From NCBI GenBank assembly GCA_013002535.1, contig JABDJK010000009.1:60292-124291 (forward strand): a stretch of DNA of 64,000 nt, given 5' to 3'. The position numbers and the translations under genes are program-made. How positions within the stretch are numbered: the stretch's first letter is position 1; every line of letters starts with the position of its first letter. This DNA is from Hyphococcus sp. GTDB lineage: Bacteria; Pseudomonadota; Alphaproteobacteria; Caulobacterales; Parvularculaceae. The notes under the pieces were generated by a model, which was given only the letters and a program-made list of their open reading frames with translations, did no database searches and was not told the origin of the DNA. Positions 8,405 to 16,245 of the stretch are shown here, piece after piece.

Positions 8405-8724
8405 CGCCCCGCCTCAGCGGAGGATCGCGCCGTCCCTGGCAGCTTTTGTCCGATGCCGCGCCGACGAAAATTCTGGTCTACGATCAGCAGGGATATAAAC
8501 ACCTTCTCAAAGAAGTAGCGGTCATCCAAACAGCAAAATCCAACGATCTGACCCTCTTCGCAGGCAAGTTTTAACCCGCCGCGTTCGGCCACTGTCGCGA
8601 TGTATCGAGCTCTTGAGTGCGTACTGGTCGCACTCACATCTATCTGAACTGCTGCGGTGATTTCGTCTTCGGTCTTGCTCGTTCGAACCTGCATGTCGCC
8701 AAGATATGCATCTATAGTAATCAT
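8401..8724 (-). CDS. Truncated GNAT N-acetyltransferase
   Basis: The 107-residue product matches the first two thirds of a GNAT fold: GLKLACEEGQIVGFCCLDD (strands 2-3), then FISLLIVDQNFRRRGIGQKL (motif A, acetyl-CoA pyrophosphate loop R-R-x-G-I-G). Directly after this the family would continue into helix 3 and motif B. Instead 11 unrelated residues (PGTARSSAEAG) precede a stop inside the IS30 remnant. Loss of the C-terminal third makes activity unlikely, so it is best regarded as a gene broken by the IS30 insertion or a later deletion. The substrate is unknown. Confidence 0.65.
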   Translation of the reverse strand: MITIDAYLGDMQVRTSKTEDEITAAVQIDVSATSTHSRARYIATVAERGGLKLACEEGQIVGFCCLDDRYFFEKVFISLLIVDQNFRRRGIGQKLPGTARSSAEAGR

Positions 8725-8858
8725 TTGCAGCTTTTTCCGCTGGCGCCTGTGCGACTAAGACCCGCGGCCCAGCCAATCCTCGGCCAGAAACCGACATTTG
8801 CTTGCGAGATCGCGATCATCCATAATCCTCGCCAATTGAAAAAACGGGAGCAATAGCG

Positions 8859-9197
8859 ATGCGGGTGATTTGGATGATGGCTCTCGTCGCATTGGTTTTT
8901 ATGAGCTTGGCGGCGGGCGGTGCGAAAGTTTTCCGGATGCCGCAAGAAATTGCCTTCTTTGAGAGCGCTGGGCTCGCACTTGCTTGGCTTTATCCACTCG
9001 GCGGCGCGCAAATCGCCGGCGGTATATTATCAACCATTCCCAAAAGCCGTAAAATTGGGCTCACTCTTATGGGTCTCGGCTTTCTTGTCTCGACTATAGT
9101 TATTTTTATGGTTGGGCAGTTTGGGTTCGCGCTAATCTCGTTACTCCCTGTTGTGGTAAGCGTGCTTCTCATTCTGCGCGATAATGCGCAGAACTAA
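8859..9197 (+). CDS. DoxX-like small membrane protein
   Basis: The 112-residue product has four predicted membrane segments. Between the first and second lie KVFRMPQEIAFFESAGLALAWLYPLG and AGGILSTIPKSRKIG, both typical of DoxX/DoxX-like proteins, whose role is mostly undefined. GGGAG lies about 10 bases before the ATG. It is followed 78 bases later by a VOC-family protein on the same strand, so the two may be co-transcribed. Confidence 0.7.
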   Translation: MRVIWMMALVALVFMSLAAGGAKVFRMPQEIAFFESAGLALAWLYPLGGAQIAGGILSTIPKSRKIGLTLMGLGFLVSTIVIFMVGQFGFALISLLPVVVSVLLILRDNAQN

Positions 9198-9274
9198 ACG
9201 TCTGTTTTGTGCCATTTCCTGGTGTTCGCACAGGGCCTAAAGGCGTGCGAGGGAAGGAAGGAAGGGAGACTCCA

Positions 9275-9784
9275 ATGTTGCTGCACCGTATTTTTAATCC
9301 TTTGAAGAACCAGACGTGGGTCGCTGGTGCGTTTTTTTTGATATTTCTTTGCGCAACTGCCGATGCAGACGCCGGCAAAAATGAAAGCAATCGAAAGATT
9401 TCGGTTGGCGCAGTTACGATTCTAACTGATAATTTCGCTGAATTGGTTTTGTTCTATAAAAATGTATTCGGCTTTGACGTGGTGACAAACAATGGGAGCT
9501 ACGCGAATTTTCACGGCGTTCCACTTGCAATCGCCAGCCGCCAAACGATGGTGGAGGCATCCGGCGATCCGATATTCGCGCAGCAGGCGACGGGCCAATC
9601 CTTTGAGATTGCTTTTGCCGTCCAATCTCCCGAAATGGTCGATACCTTATTTCGAAAAGCTATTGCCCATGGGGGAGAACCGATTAGGGAGCCCATGGAT
9701 ACAAGCTGGGGACAAAGAGTAGCGTTCTTCAAAGATCCAGACGGAAATATACACGATATTTATGCAACCATCCCGAGCGATTAA
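9275..9784 (+). CDS. Exported VOC/glyoxalase-fold protein
   Basis: The 169-residue product has an N-terminal hydrophobic export signal (WVAGAFFLIFLCATADA) and a single VOC module: VTILTDNFAELVLFYKNVFGFDV, then VPLAIASRQTM, then RVAFFKDPDGNIHDIYA. The usual first metal ligand His is replaced by Thr (VTILT), and the last Glu by Asp (NIHDIY). A standard glyoxalase or dioxygenase metal site is therefore not evident, and the protein may bind ligands without catalysis. The ATG at 9275 was chosen because a GGAAGGAAGGGAG run precedes it. An in-frame GTG at 9209 would add residues before the signal. Confidence 0.7.
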   Translation: MLLHRIFNPLKNQTWVAGAFFLIFLCATADADAGKNESNRKISVGAVTILTDNFAELVLFYKNVFGFDVVTNNGSYANFHGVPLAIASRQTMVEASGDPIFAQQATGQSFEIAFAVQSPEMVDTLFRKAIAHGGEPIREPMDTSWGQRVAFFKDPDGNIHDIYATIPSD

Positions 9785-10106
9785 GAAAGCACAATTGTAA
9801 GTCGGGCTTTGCCGGAAATTGCATCACGGTATCCTCTAATGTCTGCATCGGACCGAACACGCTCACCCGCCGTTCATTCAATAAACGCATCGCGCCCACG
9901 TCGGTTGCAGGATTTTTTTTCATCGATTACGAATATGCTCCGCGATTCCCAATCTGACCAACTTAATTAAAAATGTGATTTTTACCGAAAGGCTCACCAA
10001 CGCGGTATTCGCTTCATCTGTTCATTGCTCATTTCAGACAATTATCGGCAGCAATGCTATGGCTAAATGTGTTTAGGGATTGAGAAGGATCTGCTTTCCT
10101 TAATAT
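9785..10106. other. Intergenic stretch without a confident gene
   Basis: This is a 322-base gap between convergent genes. A 64-codon minus-strand reading frame (9729-9923, ATG, no recognisable motif) overlaps the end of the VOC gene and cannot be supported. Nothing else was seen. No strong hairpin with a T-run was found. Confidence 0.5.
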
Positions 10107-11120
10107 TCAAGCTGCATAGCTGGCGACATATTCGTTCACGCCATTTTGCGCCGCGGCAACGCAGTTTTTATCGGCTTCTTTAAAAAACGCAGCCGTACTT
10201 TGTTTGTCTGACAATTGTGCAATACCAATACTGACGTCGTACGAAATTTCGGCGCCATTAATCTGTGGACGAAAGATATTTGCCCGACTCATTATTCGTC
10301 GCACGACTACTTCTGCACTTTCGCTGGAAGTCTTGGGCATAAGTAGTGCAAATTTTTTCGGCCCCAATCTGGCAAAAAGATCATGGCGTCTCGTTACTGA
10401 TTTGCAACAATTGGAAAATGATATTGCAACTTGATTTACAGCGCACTCGCCACGAGATTCTGCGAACGGCCCCAAGCAGTCCAGATTAATTACTGCAAGA
10501 GATAGCTTTGCAAGATGAGTGCGAGTGCGCGAACACTCTGCTTCGAGTAAGCGCTTAAATGTTTTTTGGTTATAAGCGTTTGAGAATTCATCTCTATTCT
10601 GATATTTTTCTCGTTTTTCATCGTGAAGCTGGAAAATCTTCAGCTCAATTTCATTCATTGCCAATTTCGCAAGTTCTTTTAGCAGCCTATTATCGTTTTC
10701 TCTAAGTTGGCGTGGCTTATCATCAATTAAGCAAAGTGTGCCGAGGGTATGACCGTCTTTGGATACAAGTTGAGCGCCAGCATAAAATCGAATAAATGGC
10801 TCAGTTATAACCAACGGATTGTCGGAAAATCTTTGGTCCGTACTGGCATCTTCCACGATTAATGGCTCGTTTTGCAATATCGCGTGCCCGCAAAATGCTT
10901 GATCGCGCGGGGTTTCTTTAACATCTAAACCGATATGTGATTTGAACCATTGTCTGTCCCGATCAACCAGAGAAATCAAAGCAATTTTGGTGTCAAAAAG
11001 GGATCTTGCCATTAGCGTGATACGGTCAAACACTTCTTCAGCATCAGTATCAAGAATATTATACCTATATAACGTTTCCAATCGCTGAGCATCGTTTTTT
11101 GGAATACTTGCAGGCGGCAT
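10107..11120 (-). CDS. GAF domain plus degenerate GGDEF domain protein
   Basis: The product is 337 residues. Residues of about 15-165 form a GAF domain of the type found before GGDEF or histidine kinase modules: LFDTKIALISLVDRDRQWFKS, then ETPRDQAFCGHAI and GHTLGTLCLIDDKPR. The rest keeps a GGDEF scaffold (LAVINLDCLGPFAES; RHDLFARLGPKKFALLMP; SIGIAQL). However, the signature GGDEF reads GPKKF and the upstream metal/guanine residues (N, GH, GD) are gone, so it cannot make cyclic di-GMP by the known mechanism. There is no membrane segment and no HTH. The ATG at 11120 has GGAG 8 bases upstream; an upstream TTG would add four residues. Confidence 0.85.
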   Translation of the reverse strand: MPPASIPKNDAQRLETLYRYNILDTDAEEVFDRITLMARSLFDTKIALISLVDRDRQWFKSHIGLDVKETPRDQAFCGHAILQNEPLIVEDASTDQRFSDNPLVITEPFIRFYAGAQLVSKDGHTLGTLCLIDDKPRQLRENDNRLLKELAKLAMNEIELKIFQLHDEKREKYQNRDEFSNAYNQKTFKRLLEAECSRTRTHLAKLSLAVINLDCLGPFAESRGECAVNQVAISFSNCCKSVTRRHDLFARLGPKKFALLMPKTSSESAEVVVRRIMSRANIFRPQINGAEISYDVSIGIAQLSDKQSTAAFFKEADKNCVAAAQNGVNEYVASYAA

Positions 11121-11499
11121 ACATCGCTCCAACTTCTACCAAATACCATCATTCTATTGGTGTAAATTTATTAAAACTAAAATAATAGGAAATTCAAAAC
11201 CTAGATATTCAGTAGTAATCAATATGAATAAATTGGAAATCCTCAATAGATATTTTCTAGATCGATGTAGAGCCAAAAGCTTTTGCAGACCATGTAGTGC
11301 GTATTCAAATGATTATGCAATGACTATTGACGCCGGATCTTCGCGCTTGCCTCATTCAGTTCATCATTTCATGAGCCAACAATGCGGCATCAACATATGT
11401 TCTATTCCCACATTCATTTGCAATCAGTCGCGCCGCGGATTCTTTACTGAATATACATCAAAAAATGGCATAAATAATTCTAGAAAATGGAGATTTCTT
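11121..11499. other. A+T-rich intergenic region between divergent genes
   Basis: This 379-base gap lies between the GAF-GGDEF-like gene (minus) and an unrecognised gene (plus). The part at 11140-11240 is very A+T rich, as expected for promoters. An in-frame ATG at 11224 could extend the plus-strand gene by 92 codons, but those codons look non-coding and no ribosome site precedes it. Confidence 0.45.
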
Positions 11500-11922
11500 A
11501 TGAATGTAATAACCAGCATCAATACTCGCACAATAGTTGCTCCAATCGAACGCGCGCCCTCATCGGACGCGGCGATAAGGGAAACAAAGGGTATCGCTGT
11601 TGGCAGACAGGCGAAAACTGCGATTACCAGTGTTCAAAATGTCGACATCTTTCTTCCAAAAAATATTCACGGCAAGGTCGCATCCGCGATTGCCCGCGGC
11701 ATCGATCCTGCGACGGTCTTCGCTGCGATCCATGACACCCCCGTCGAAGAGTCAGCGGAAATTCCGACTAATGATTTACGCAGTATTAATGAAAACCCTG
11801 GGAGCTCACCAAGCGGCGATGGCGCCGACATATCTATCATTGTAAAAAACAATATGGTGATGTCGAGCGGCGCGGAATCCGTACTTGCGTCGCTAAGGTA
11901 CTCAGAAGCGGTGTGGGCTTAA
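11500..11922 (+). CDS. Hypothetical protein, 140 residues
   Basis: No family was recognised. The product is polar, with no signal peptide or membrane segment. It contains a central stretch IFLPKNIHGKVASAIARGIDPATVFAAIHDTP that looks like a small helical domain, and a Ser/Gly-rich tail. The start at 11500 is supported by GGAG 9 bases upstream; a longer frame reaching 11224 lacks such a signal. It stands alone between A+T-rich gaps in the accessory region. It could be a repeats-associated or peptide-like secreted factor, but nothing in the sequence decides that. Confidence 0.45.
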   Translation: MNVITSINTRTIVAPIERAPSSDAAIRETKGIAVGRQAKTAITSVQNVDIFLPKNIHGKVASAIARGIDPATVFAAIHDTPVEESAEIPTNDLRSINENPGSSPSGDGADISIIVKNNMVMSSGAESVLASLRYSEAVWA

Positions 11923-12146
11923 TCAATATAGTATCGATTAATGCTGCCAGCGCAGATGCGGAAACGGGTCTGCGTCTTCTTTAGGGGCCTTCGCCGCAAA
12001 CATCTGTGGTCGCTCAAAACCGTCCACGCATTAACTATATCAATACGAATACACCATAGAGTTGTTTTTGCTGCGGCGGCGGAAGTCGTTACCGACAGGA
12101 TACTATGCATTCAAGACAGTTTCTGTCCTTTCATTCCGGGGGAGTT

Positions 12147-12434
12147 ATGGCCGCCGCGGCAACCCTTTCATTCTTGGTAAATTGGAAAATGACCGAATTA
12201 TTTTTTCTTAGAGTACGCGGTGGCTCGCTTTTGCAAGCTGATGGTATCAGCCCCACAAACAATTACTTGAAGGCTGGCGTTTTCCCCAAAAAATTCATAT
12301 CGGAATATCGAAAAGACGATACCGTCGAGGTCATTCCGGCTTTAAATATTGTGAAATATGTTCGCCAAAATGTAATTGCTACGGGACCATATTTTGAAAG
12401 ATTGCGACATGGGTTGAAGGCGGTGGAAAACTAA
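12147..12434 (+). CDS. Hypothetical protein, 95 residues
   Basis: No family was recognised. The ATG at 12147 follows GGGGGAG directly, a strong ribosome-binding signal. The product has a short hydrophobic start (AAAATLSFLVNW), then a polar body with GGSLLQADGIS and ISEYRKDDTVEVIPALNIVKYV. No cysteines or repeats are seen. It may be a real small accessory gene or a remnant. Coding quality is modest. Confidence 0.4.
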   Translation: MAAAATLSFLVNWKMTELFFLRVRGGSLLQADGISPTNNYLKAGVFPKKFISEYRKDDTVEVIPALNIVKYVRQNVIATGPYFERLRHGLKAVEN

Positions 12435-12548
12435 TCGACGTAGATTGTGTTACAAGGGGGAGATTTAGCCCCAGAAATTCCGGATAGTTTCTCACCCAAC
12501 GTCTCAGACCTGACACTCAAGAACTAGAAAAGGCGCCGCGTAAGGTGA

Positions 12549-12872
12549 TTACGCTTGTCCGCTGGTTTCATCATCATTGCCGAAATCTTTTGCCAACAAT
12601 TCAATGTCTTCAATAATTCCCAAAGTCAGCCTTTCGACGGGCGTACAACTGTCTCGTTCAAGTGACGCCTCGTCAGTCAGTGAGCGCCATACCTTCGCTT
12701 TAAATGCAAGGTCTTCGAGACTGTTGGCGGGTGTGTCGGCAAATGCCTCTACTTTTTTTATAAAGGGTTTATACTGCGTACTATCTTCTTCTTTTCTAGA
12801 AAACACCGCGGCATACGTTTGAAGTATTGCTAGACCAATCCGTTCTAATTCTGATGGGTTGAGAGTTTTCAT
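12549..12872 (-). CDS. Hypothetical protein, 107 residues
   Basis: No family was recognised. The protein is acidic and mostly helical: LNPSELERIGLAILQTYAAVF, SLEDLAFKAKVWRSL, ERLTLGIIEDIELLAKDF. There is no signal peptide or membrane segment. The ATG at 12872 was chosen over a TTG seven codons upstream. It faces the plus-strand gene before it and is divergent from the XRE-BLUF pair. The small acidic helical character would fit a partner or immunity protein, but that is speculation. Confidence 0.5.
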   Translation of the reverse strand: MKTLNPSELERIGLAILQTYAAVFSRKEEDSTQYKPFIKKVEAFADTPANSLEDLAFKAKVWRSLTDEASLERDSCTPVERLTLGIIEDIELLAKDFGNDDETSGQA

Positions 12873-12976
12873 GACTTCTTTGCCGGAAATCAAAATATTT
12901 TCATGCGGTGTAATTCTTAAATTTTGATTTCGGTCTGCCCCCTAATTGCCTCATAAATAATTGAAAATTGTTGAAA

Positions 12977-12991
12977 TCGTACATTGTACGA
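12977..12991. promoter_or_regulatory. Perfect 15-bp palindrome, candidate operator
   Basis: TCGTACA-T-TGTACGA is a perfect inverted repeat in the 194-base gap between the minus-strand gene and the XRE-BLUF pair, 76 bases before the XRE start. Size and symmetry fit binding by an HTH dimer. Autoregulation by the adjacent XRE protein is the simplest reading but is inferred from position. Confidence 0.5.
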
Positions 12992-13066
12992 ACATTAAAT
13001 TCAACCCTCGGTTTACATTATTGTGTATACTTATCGGGCGCGGGTCGATTTGGACAAAGTGTCAGT

Positions 13067-13339
13067 ATGGGCGATGAAAGATTTATAAACGCAGAAGTAA
13101 TTACGCATGCCCACGCCATTATGGCGAGGGCGGGGTTGGGCATAACCATTCGTCAGCTTGCCAATGAATCAGAGCTAGACAAAGCGACCATAGTGAGATT
13201 TGAGGCAGGCTATAGTGTTCGCGAAGAAACCGCTGATAAAATACGCCGGGCGCTTGAGGAGTACGGCGCCGAGTTTTTTTTGTCAAATAAATCGCGTAAA
13301 ATAGCCGTCTGTATACATCTTAAGCAGGGCGCCCTATAA
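13067..13339 (+). CDS. XRE-like helix-turn-helix regulator
   Basis: The product is 90 residues with a single HTH of the lambda-repressor/XRE type over about residues 10-68. The segments are AIMARAGLGITIRQLANESEL (helices 1-2), DKATIVRFEAGYSV (recognition helix) and ETADKIRRALEEYGAEFF. This matches the short HTH proteins common in alphaproteobacteria. The tail (KIAVCIHLKQGAL) is outside the fold. The ATG at 13067 was chosen because the domain starts right after it. The BLUF gene starts 8 bases after its stop, so the two form a transcriptional unit, and a palindrome lies upstream. Confidence 0.8.
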   Translation: MGDERFINAEVITHAHAIMARAGLGITIRQLANESELDKATIVRFEAGYSVREETADKIRRALEEYGAEFFLSNKSRKIAVCIHLKQGAL

Positions 13340-13347
13340 TCGTCAAT

Positions 13348-13794
13348 ATGCATATCATTGCTTATTTTAGTCAAATCCAGGTTCCTGCTAGAGATGTGAC
13401 GTGCGAGTTAGAAGAAATCGCCAAAGTCAGCCAAAAAAATAATAGGGAAAACAATATCACGGGCGCGCTTCTTTGCGAAGGATCACATTTTTTACAGTTG
13501 ATCGAAGGCAAAAAGGCGAAATTAGAGCAACTATTTGAGAAAATTAAAATCGACTCAAGGCATACCGATATCACAGTGCTGATTAATGAGCCAACAAATA
13601 AAAGGACGTGTCCTGATTGGTCAATGGAGGCTTTTCATCTTGCAAATCCGGATTTGGTCAATAAGAAAACACTGAAAAACTTACATCGTATTTACAGCCA
13701 TAATTTCACTACCAACGCAAAAACATTTTTAACTTTTTTTCGGGATATGCTTGATCAGCTTGATACTTTTAAAATTCTTCATGAGTCCGTCTAA
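13348..13794 (+). CDS. Short BLUF-domain blue-light photoreceptor
   Basis: The product is 148 residues. A complete BLUF (FAD blue-light sensor) domain fills residues 1-95. The photochemically important residues are all present: Tyr6 (IIAYFSQ), Asn32 (KNNRENNITGALL), Gln50 (HFLQLIEG), and Trp91 with Met93 (CPDWSM), aligned by spacing to AppA Tyr21, Asn45, Gln63, Trp104 and Met106. About 50 helical residues follow, as in the short PixD/BlrB type that signals by protein-protein contact. There is no catalytic output domain. Co-transcription with the XRE gene suggests that light may act through that regulator, as an inference. Confidence 0.93.
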   Translation: MHIIAYFSQIQVPARDVTCELEEIAKVSQKNNRENNITGALLCEGSHFLQLIEGKKAKLEQLFEKIKIDSRHTDITVLINEPTNKRTCPDWSMEAFHLANPDLVNKKTLKNLHRIYSHNFTTNAKTFLTFFRDMLDQLDTFKILHESV

Positions 13795-13852
13795 AAATAG
13801 ATGAACTAGATTTTTATCCGCGCATCTTTTTATTAAAGCGAAGTTTTGCGAC

Positions 13853-14176
13853 CTATCTTTTCCTTCTCACTATCGAAAATAAAACGAGTGATACGCCGAT
13901 AATGGTCGCGTTGAGCCGAGCCAATGAGCCTACATTTTGAAATACATCGAGTTGGTTAGGCGTTTCATAAGCATCGATGATTTTCGGTACGCTTATTCCT
14001 TCTATCAATAGGCCAAACCAATCATGGGGATTTTTAAACAGCCGCCTCCATCGTTTGCTGTGAAAACATAGATATATCAATTCACAAAGAGATTCTCTCG
14101 ATTGCGCGCCGCATGCCGCACATAGATCATCCATCGGCGGTTTATAAGGCAATCTAGATGCGGAGAATTCTGTCAT
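13853..14176 (-). CDS. Hypothetical protein with CxxC and C-terminal membrane segment
   Basis: No family was recognised in this 107-residue product. It has CAACGAQSRESLC near residue 20, a possible zinc-ribbon half or thiol pair. The middle is aromatic and basic (FHSKRWRRLFKNPHDWFG). A single membrane segment sits near the end (IIGVSLVLFSIV) and is followed by RRKR, as in a tail-anchored protein with the N-terminus in the cytoplasm. It converges on the BLUF gene. The ATG at 14176 was taken; a TTG one codon upstream is also possible. Confidence 0.5.
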   Translation of the reverse strand: MTEFSASRLPYKPPMDDLCAACGAQSRESLCELIYLCFHSKRWRRLFKNPHDWFGLLIEGISVPKIIDAYETPNQLDVFQNVGSLARLNATIIGVSLVLFSIVRRKR

Positions 14177-14299
14177 CAAGGAGCAGAATTATTCTCACTC
14201 CCTGACAATATTACAAATGCAGCGGTTAACGATAACGAAATTCAAACACGTTAGAGTAGGTTAGAAAATTAACTTATTCTTCCTTTAACGGAGGATTTC

Positions 14300-14827
14300 A
14301 TGCAAAAACAAATTCATTTAATAAGCATATTAGCTATATCGCTCATGCTCGTTGCGTGTGATTCTAAGAAAATTAAACCAAATTTATTGGATGCCGCCGA
14401 CATTTACAATGCTCATCCGGAGGCGTTTGCTGAAATTGTACTCTCTCGCCCCAAACCGCTCCTAGAGTTCACGCGTATTCCCGCGAGAGACCCTATGCTT
14501 GAAACTACACAGAATACGAAATTGATTGCCCGATTACGGAAAAACTTTCCTATTGAACATATTGACTTCTACCCTCGTTCAAGATCGGGCAGAGATGAAA
14601 TTGATGTTGTAATTAAACGATACGGCCAAAACACAGAATGGACAGTGGTCAGTGTTATATATCTGAGCAGGCCACTGTCGCCACCCAGTGAAGGCTCTAA
14701 CATGGAATTATTTGATAAATGCGACCACCGATCCGTCGACTGGCTGGAAAAAAACAAAAAAAAAGGTCCGGCCCTAGTTTTCTGCCAGATAAATAGTGAG
14801 TGGTATGCATACCAAAAGATCGGGTGA
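14300..14827 (+). CDS. Predicted lipoprotein of unknown function
   Basis: The product is 175 residues with a lipoprotein signal, with lipobox LVAC and the modified Cys at residue 20, followed by DSKK. The mature part has LLDAADIYNAHPEAFAEIV, then a basic stretch and two further Cys residues. No known domain was recognised. ACGGAGG lies 8 bases before the ATG, so translation is well supported. There is no obvious operon partner. The run of K codons near 14755-14763 (AAAAAACAAAAAAAAAGG) is prone to slippage, so sequence errors there would matter. Confidence 0.6.
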   Translation: MQKQIHLISILAISLMLVACDSKKIKPNLLDAADIYNAHPEAFAEIVLSRPKPLLEFTRIPARDPMLETTQNTKLIARLRKNFPIEHIDFYPRSRSGRDEIDVVIKRYGQNTEWTVVSVIYLSRPLSPPSEGSNMELFDKCDHRSVDWLEKNKKKGPALVFCQINSEWYAYQKIG

Positions 14828-15833
14828 CAATACAAAAAGCGTGACGAGCCGGCTGCTCACCTCAACTATAGATTTATATGATACTTTTGGTCACGGTTAA
14901 GCGAAGGGCCTGAAACGGCTATTTCTTAAACGTTGAAAATGAAAGTTACAATAAAAATCAGCAAGCAGATTAAAATGCATAATTGCCACGCGATTTGGCT
15001 ATATATGATATCGCACGGGCAAGATTTTTCAGACGTAAACCTTTTTTTGAACCCGGCGAAAAGAACATAAGTTTGCCCAAAAGCAAACTGCGTTAATCAA
15101 TCAGTGTCGGTCAAGCCCAACTACCTACAGAGCCCACCTCTAACCCAATCAACACATTTCAGGCTTGGTTGCCAGCTCCCAGTTTTTGTGCGCCTTAAAC
15201 TACTGATCGAATTTTTAGTTCCAATTGTATTGATCAGAACAATTTTTCAGTAAATATTCCTAATGTTGGCATAGGTTTTGCTGCGTTAGCGATTATGAAA
15301 GGAATTATAAACCTTCCTGCGAATATTCGGATGCCTGAATTTGGCCTGTCAATTTCAGTAAAGAATGCTGCCGTCATTCCTACTCCACCAAAACTGCAAG
15401 CAGTTTCAATTCCTTCAAGCGGAAACCGTAAAATCATGGATCATGAAACTAGAATTAGGTCATCCAAAGCTCGATTGGCTTATAACTGCAATTGGCGTGA
15501 TGATCGATCAATTCCAATTATCGATCAGCTTGCCTGAGGCAGCTTAAGCTGTTTTCTTTTCGATGTTTTATACTGAAGTCGGAATTAATTTGCTCAAAAA
15601 AGCTGGTAAGCCAAGTTTTTATTGAATTGCGATGTGGACATATAACCCACGGGAGCATTCATCATAAATTGATTTTGACGAGCTTCCCTAACGACCAATG
15701 AAACTAAATTGTGTTCGGTAAATACATGCCCTAAAAAATAAATGAAAAAAATATTAGCGATGTTGCTATTTCGGAGCCCATTTCGGACGTCTCTATTTGT
15801 ATTTGCCGCCGCACTGCGACGCGAGGCAATTCC
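14828..15833. other. 1-kb stretch without a supported gene
   Basis: This is an A+T-rich region. Short frames exist on both strands (15234-15437 and 15594-15866 minus; 15295-15537 plus), but none shows a recognisable motif together with a ribosome site. One perfect inverted repeat, TGATCGAT at 15501-15508 and ATCGATCA at 15520-15527, flanks CAATTCCAATT. The stretch probably holds remnants of lost genes. Confidence 0.5.
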
Positions 15834-16232
15834 ATGATATTGAATCAAATCACAATTCCATGCCATGATTATCAGGCGTCTGTTTCTTTTTATAGGACGC
15901 TTGGATTAGTATTAGTGGTGGATGCGCCGCCACGTTATGCTCGCTTTGAAACGCAAGGCGGTGAAGGGGCAACCATTTCACTTCATTTGGTCAGTGACTC
16001 AAATCGCTCCGATGCAATTGTGTATTTTGACCATCCATCGGCCAAGGCGCTCGACGAGCATGTTGAGTTTTTGATAAAAAAGGACATTTCATTTATCAAA
16101 AGACCAACTGATGAGCCATGGGGATGGCGTGAAGCGCGATTATTCGATCCCGCGGAAAATGAAATTTGCTTGATGTATGCGGGCCGAAATCGACGATTCC
16201 CACCATGGAGAGTTGACGGACCCGGCGGCTAA
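15834..16232 (+). CDS. VOC/glyoxalase-fold protein
   Basis: The 132-residue product is a single VOC domain: NQITIPCHDYQASVSFYRTLG at the start, ARFETQGGEGATISLHLV in the middle, and EARLFDPAENEICLMYAG near the end. The glyoxalase/bleomycin-resistance superfamily includes metal-dependent isomerases, dioxygenases and drug-binding proteins; which this is cannot be told. The usual N-terminal His ligand is absent (QITIP), while the C-terminal Glu (NEICL) is kept. It has no signal peptide, unlike the other VOC protein in this region. A decayed DUF429 gene starts 13 bases downstream on the same strand. Confidence 0.75.
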   Translation: MILNQITIPCHDYQASVSFYRTLGLVLVVDAPPRYARFETQGGEGATISLHLVSDSNRSDAIVYFDHPSAKALDEHVEFLIKKDISFIKRPTDEPWGWREARLFDPAENEICLMYAGRNRRFPPWRVDGPGG

Positions 16233-16245
16233 GCGTTGTTAAACT

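Noticed and set aside
9729..9923. 64-codon minus-strand frame starting at a good ATG
   Set aside because: It overlaps the 3' end of the VOC gene and shows no motif. It is possibly a remnant, but coding cannot be supported.
11224..11499. Upstream extension of the 140-residue hypothetical gene
   Set aside because: The extra 92 codons look non-coding and the ATG at 11224 lacks a ribosome site, whereas GGAG precedes ATG 11500.
13012..13031. TTTACA and TATACT as a promoter for the XRE-BLUF pair
   Set aside because: The spacing between the boxes is only 8 bases, far from the 16-18 needed, so no promoter is claimed.
15234..15437. 67-codon minus-strand frame in the large gap
   Set aside because: Hydrophobic but without family match, ribosome site or partner. 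Treated as part of the non-coding stretch.
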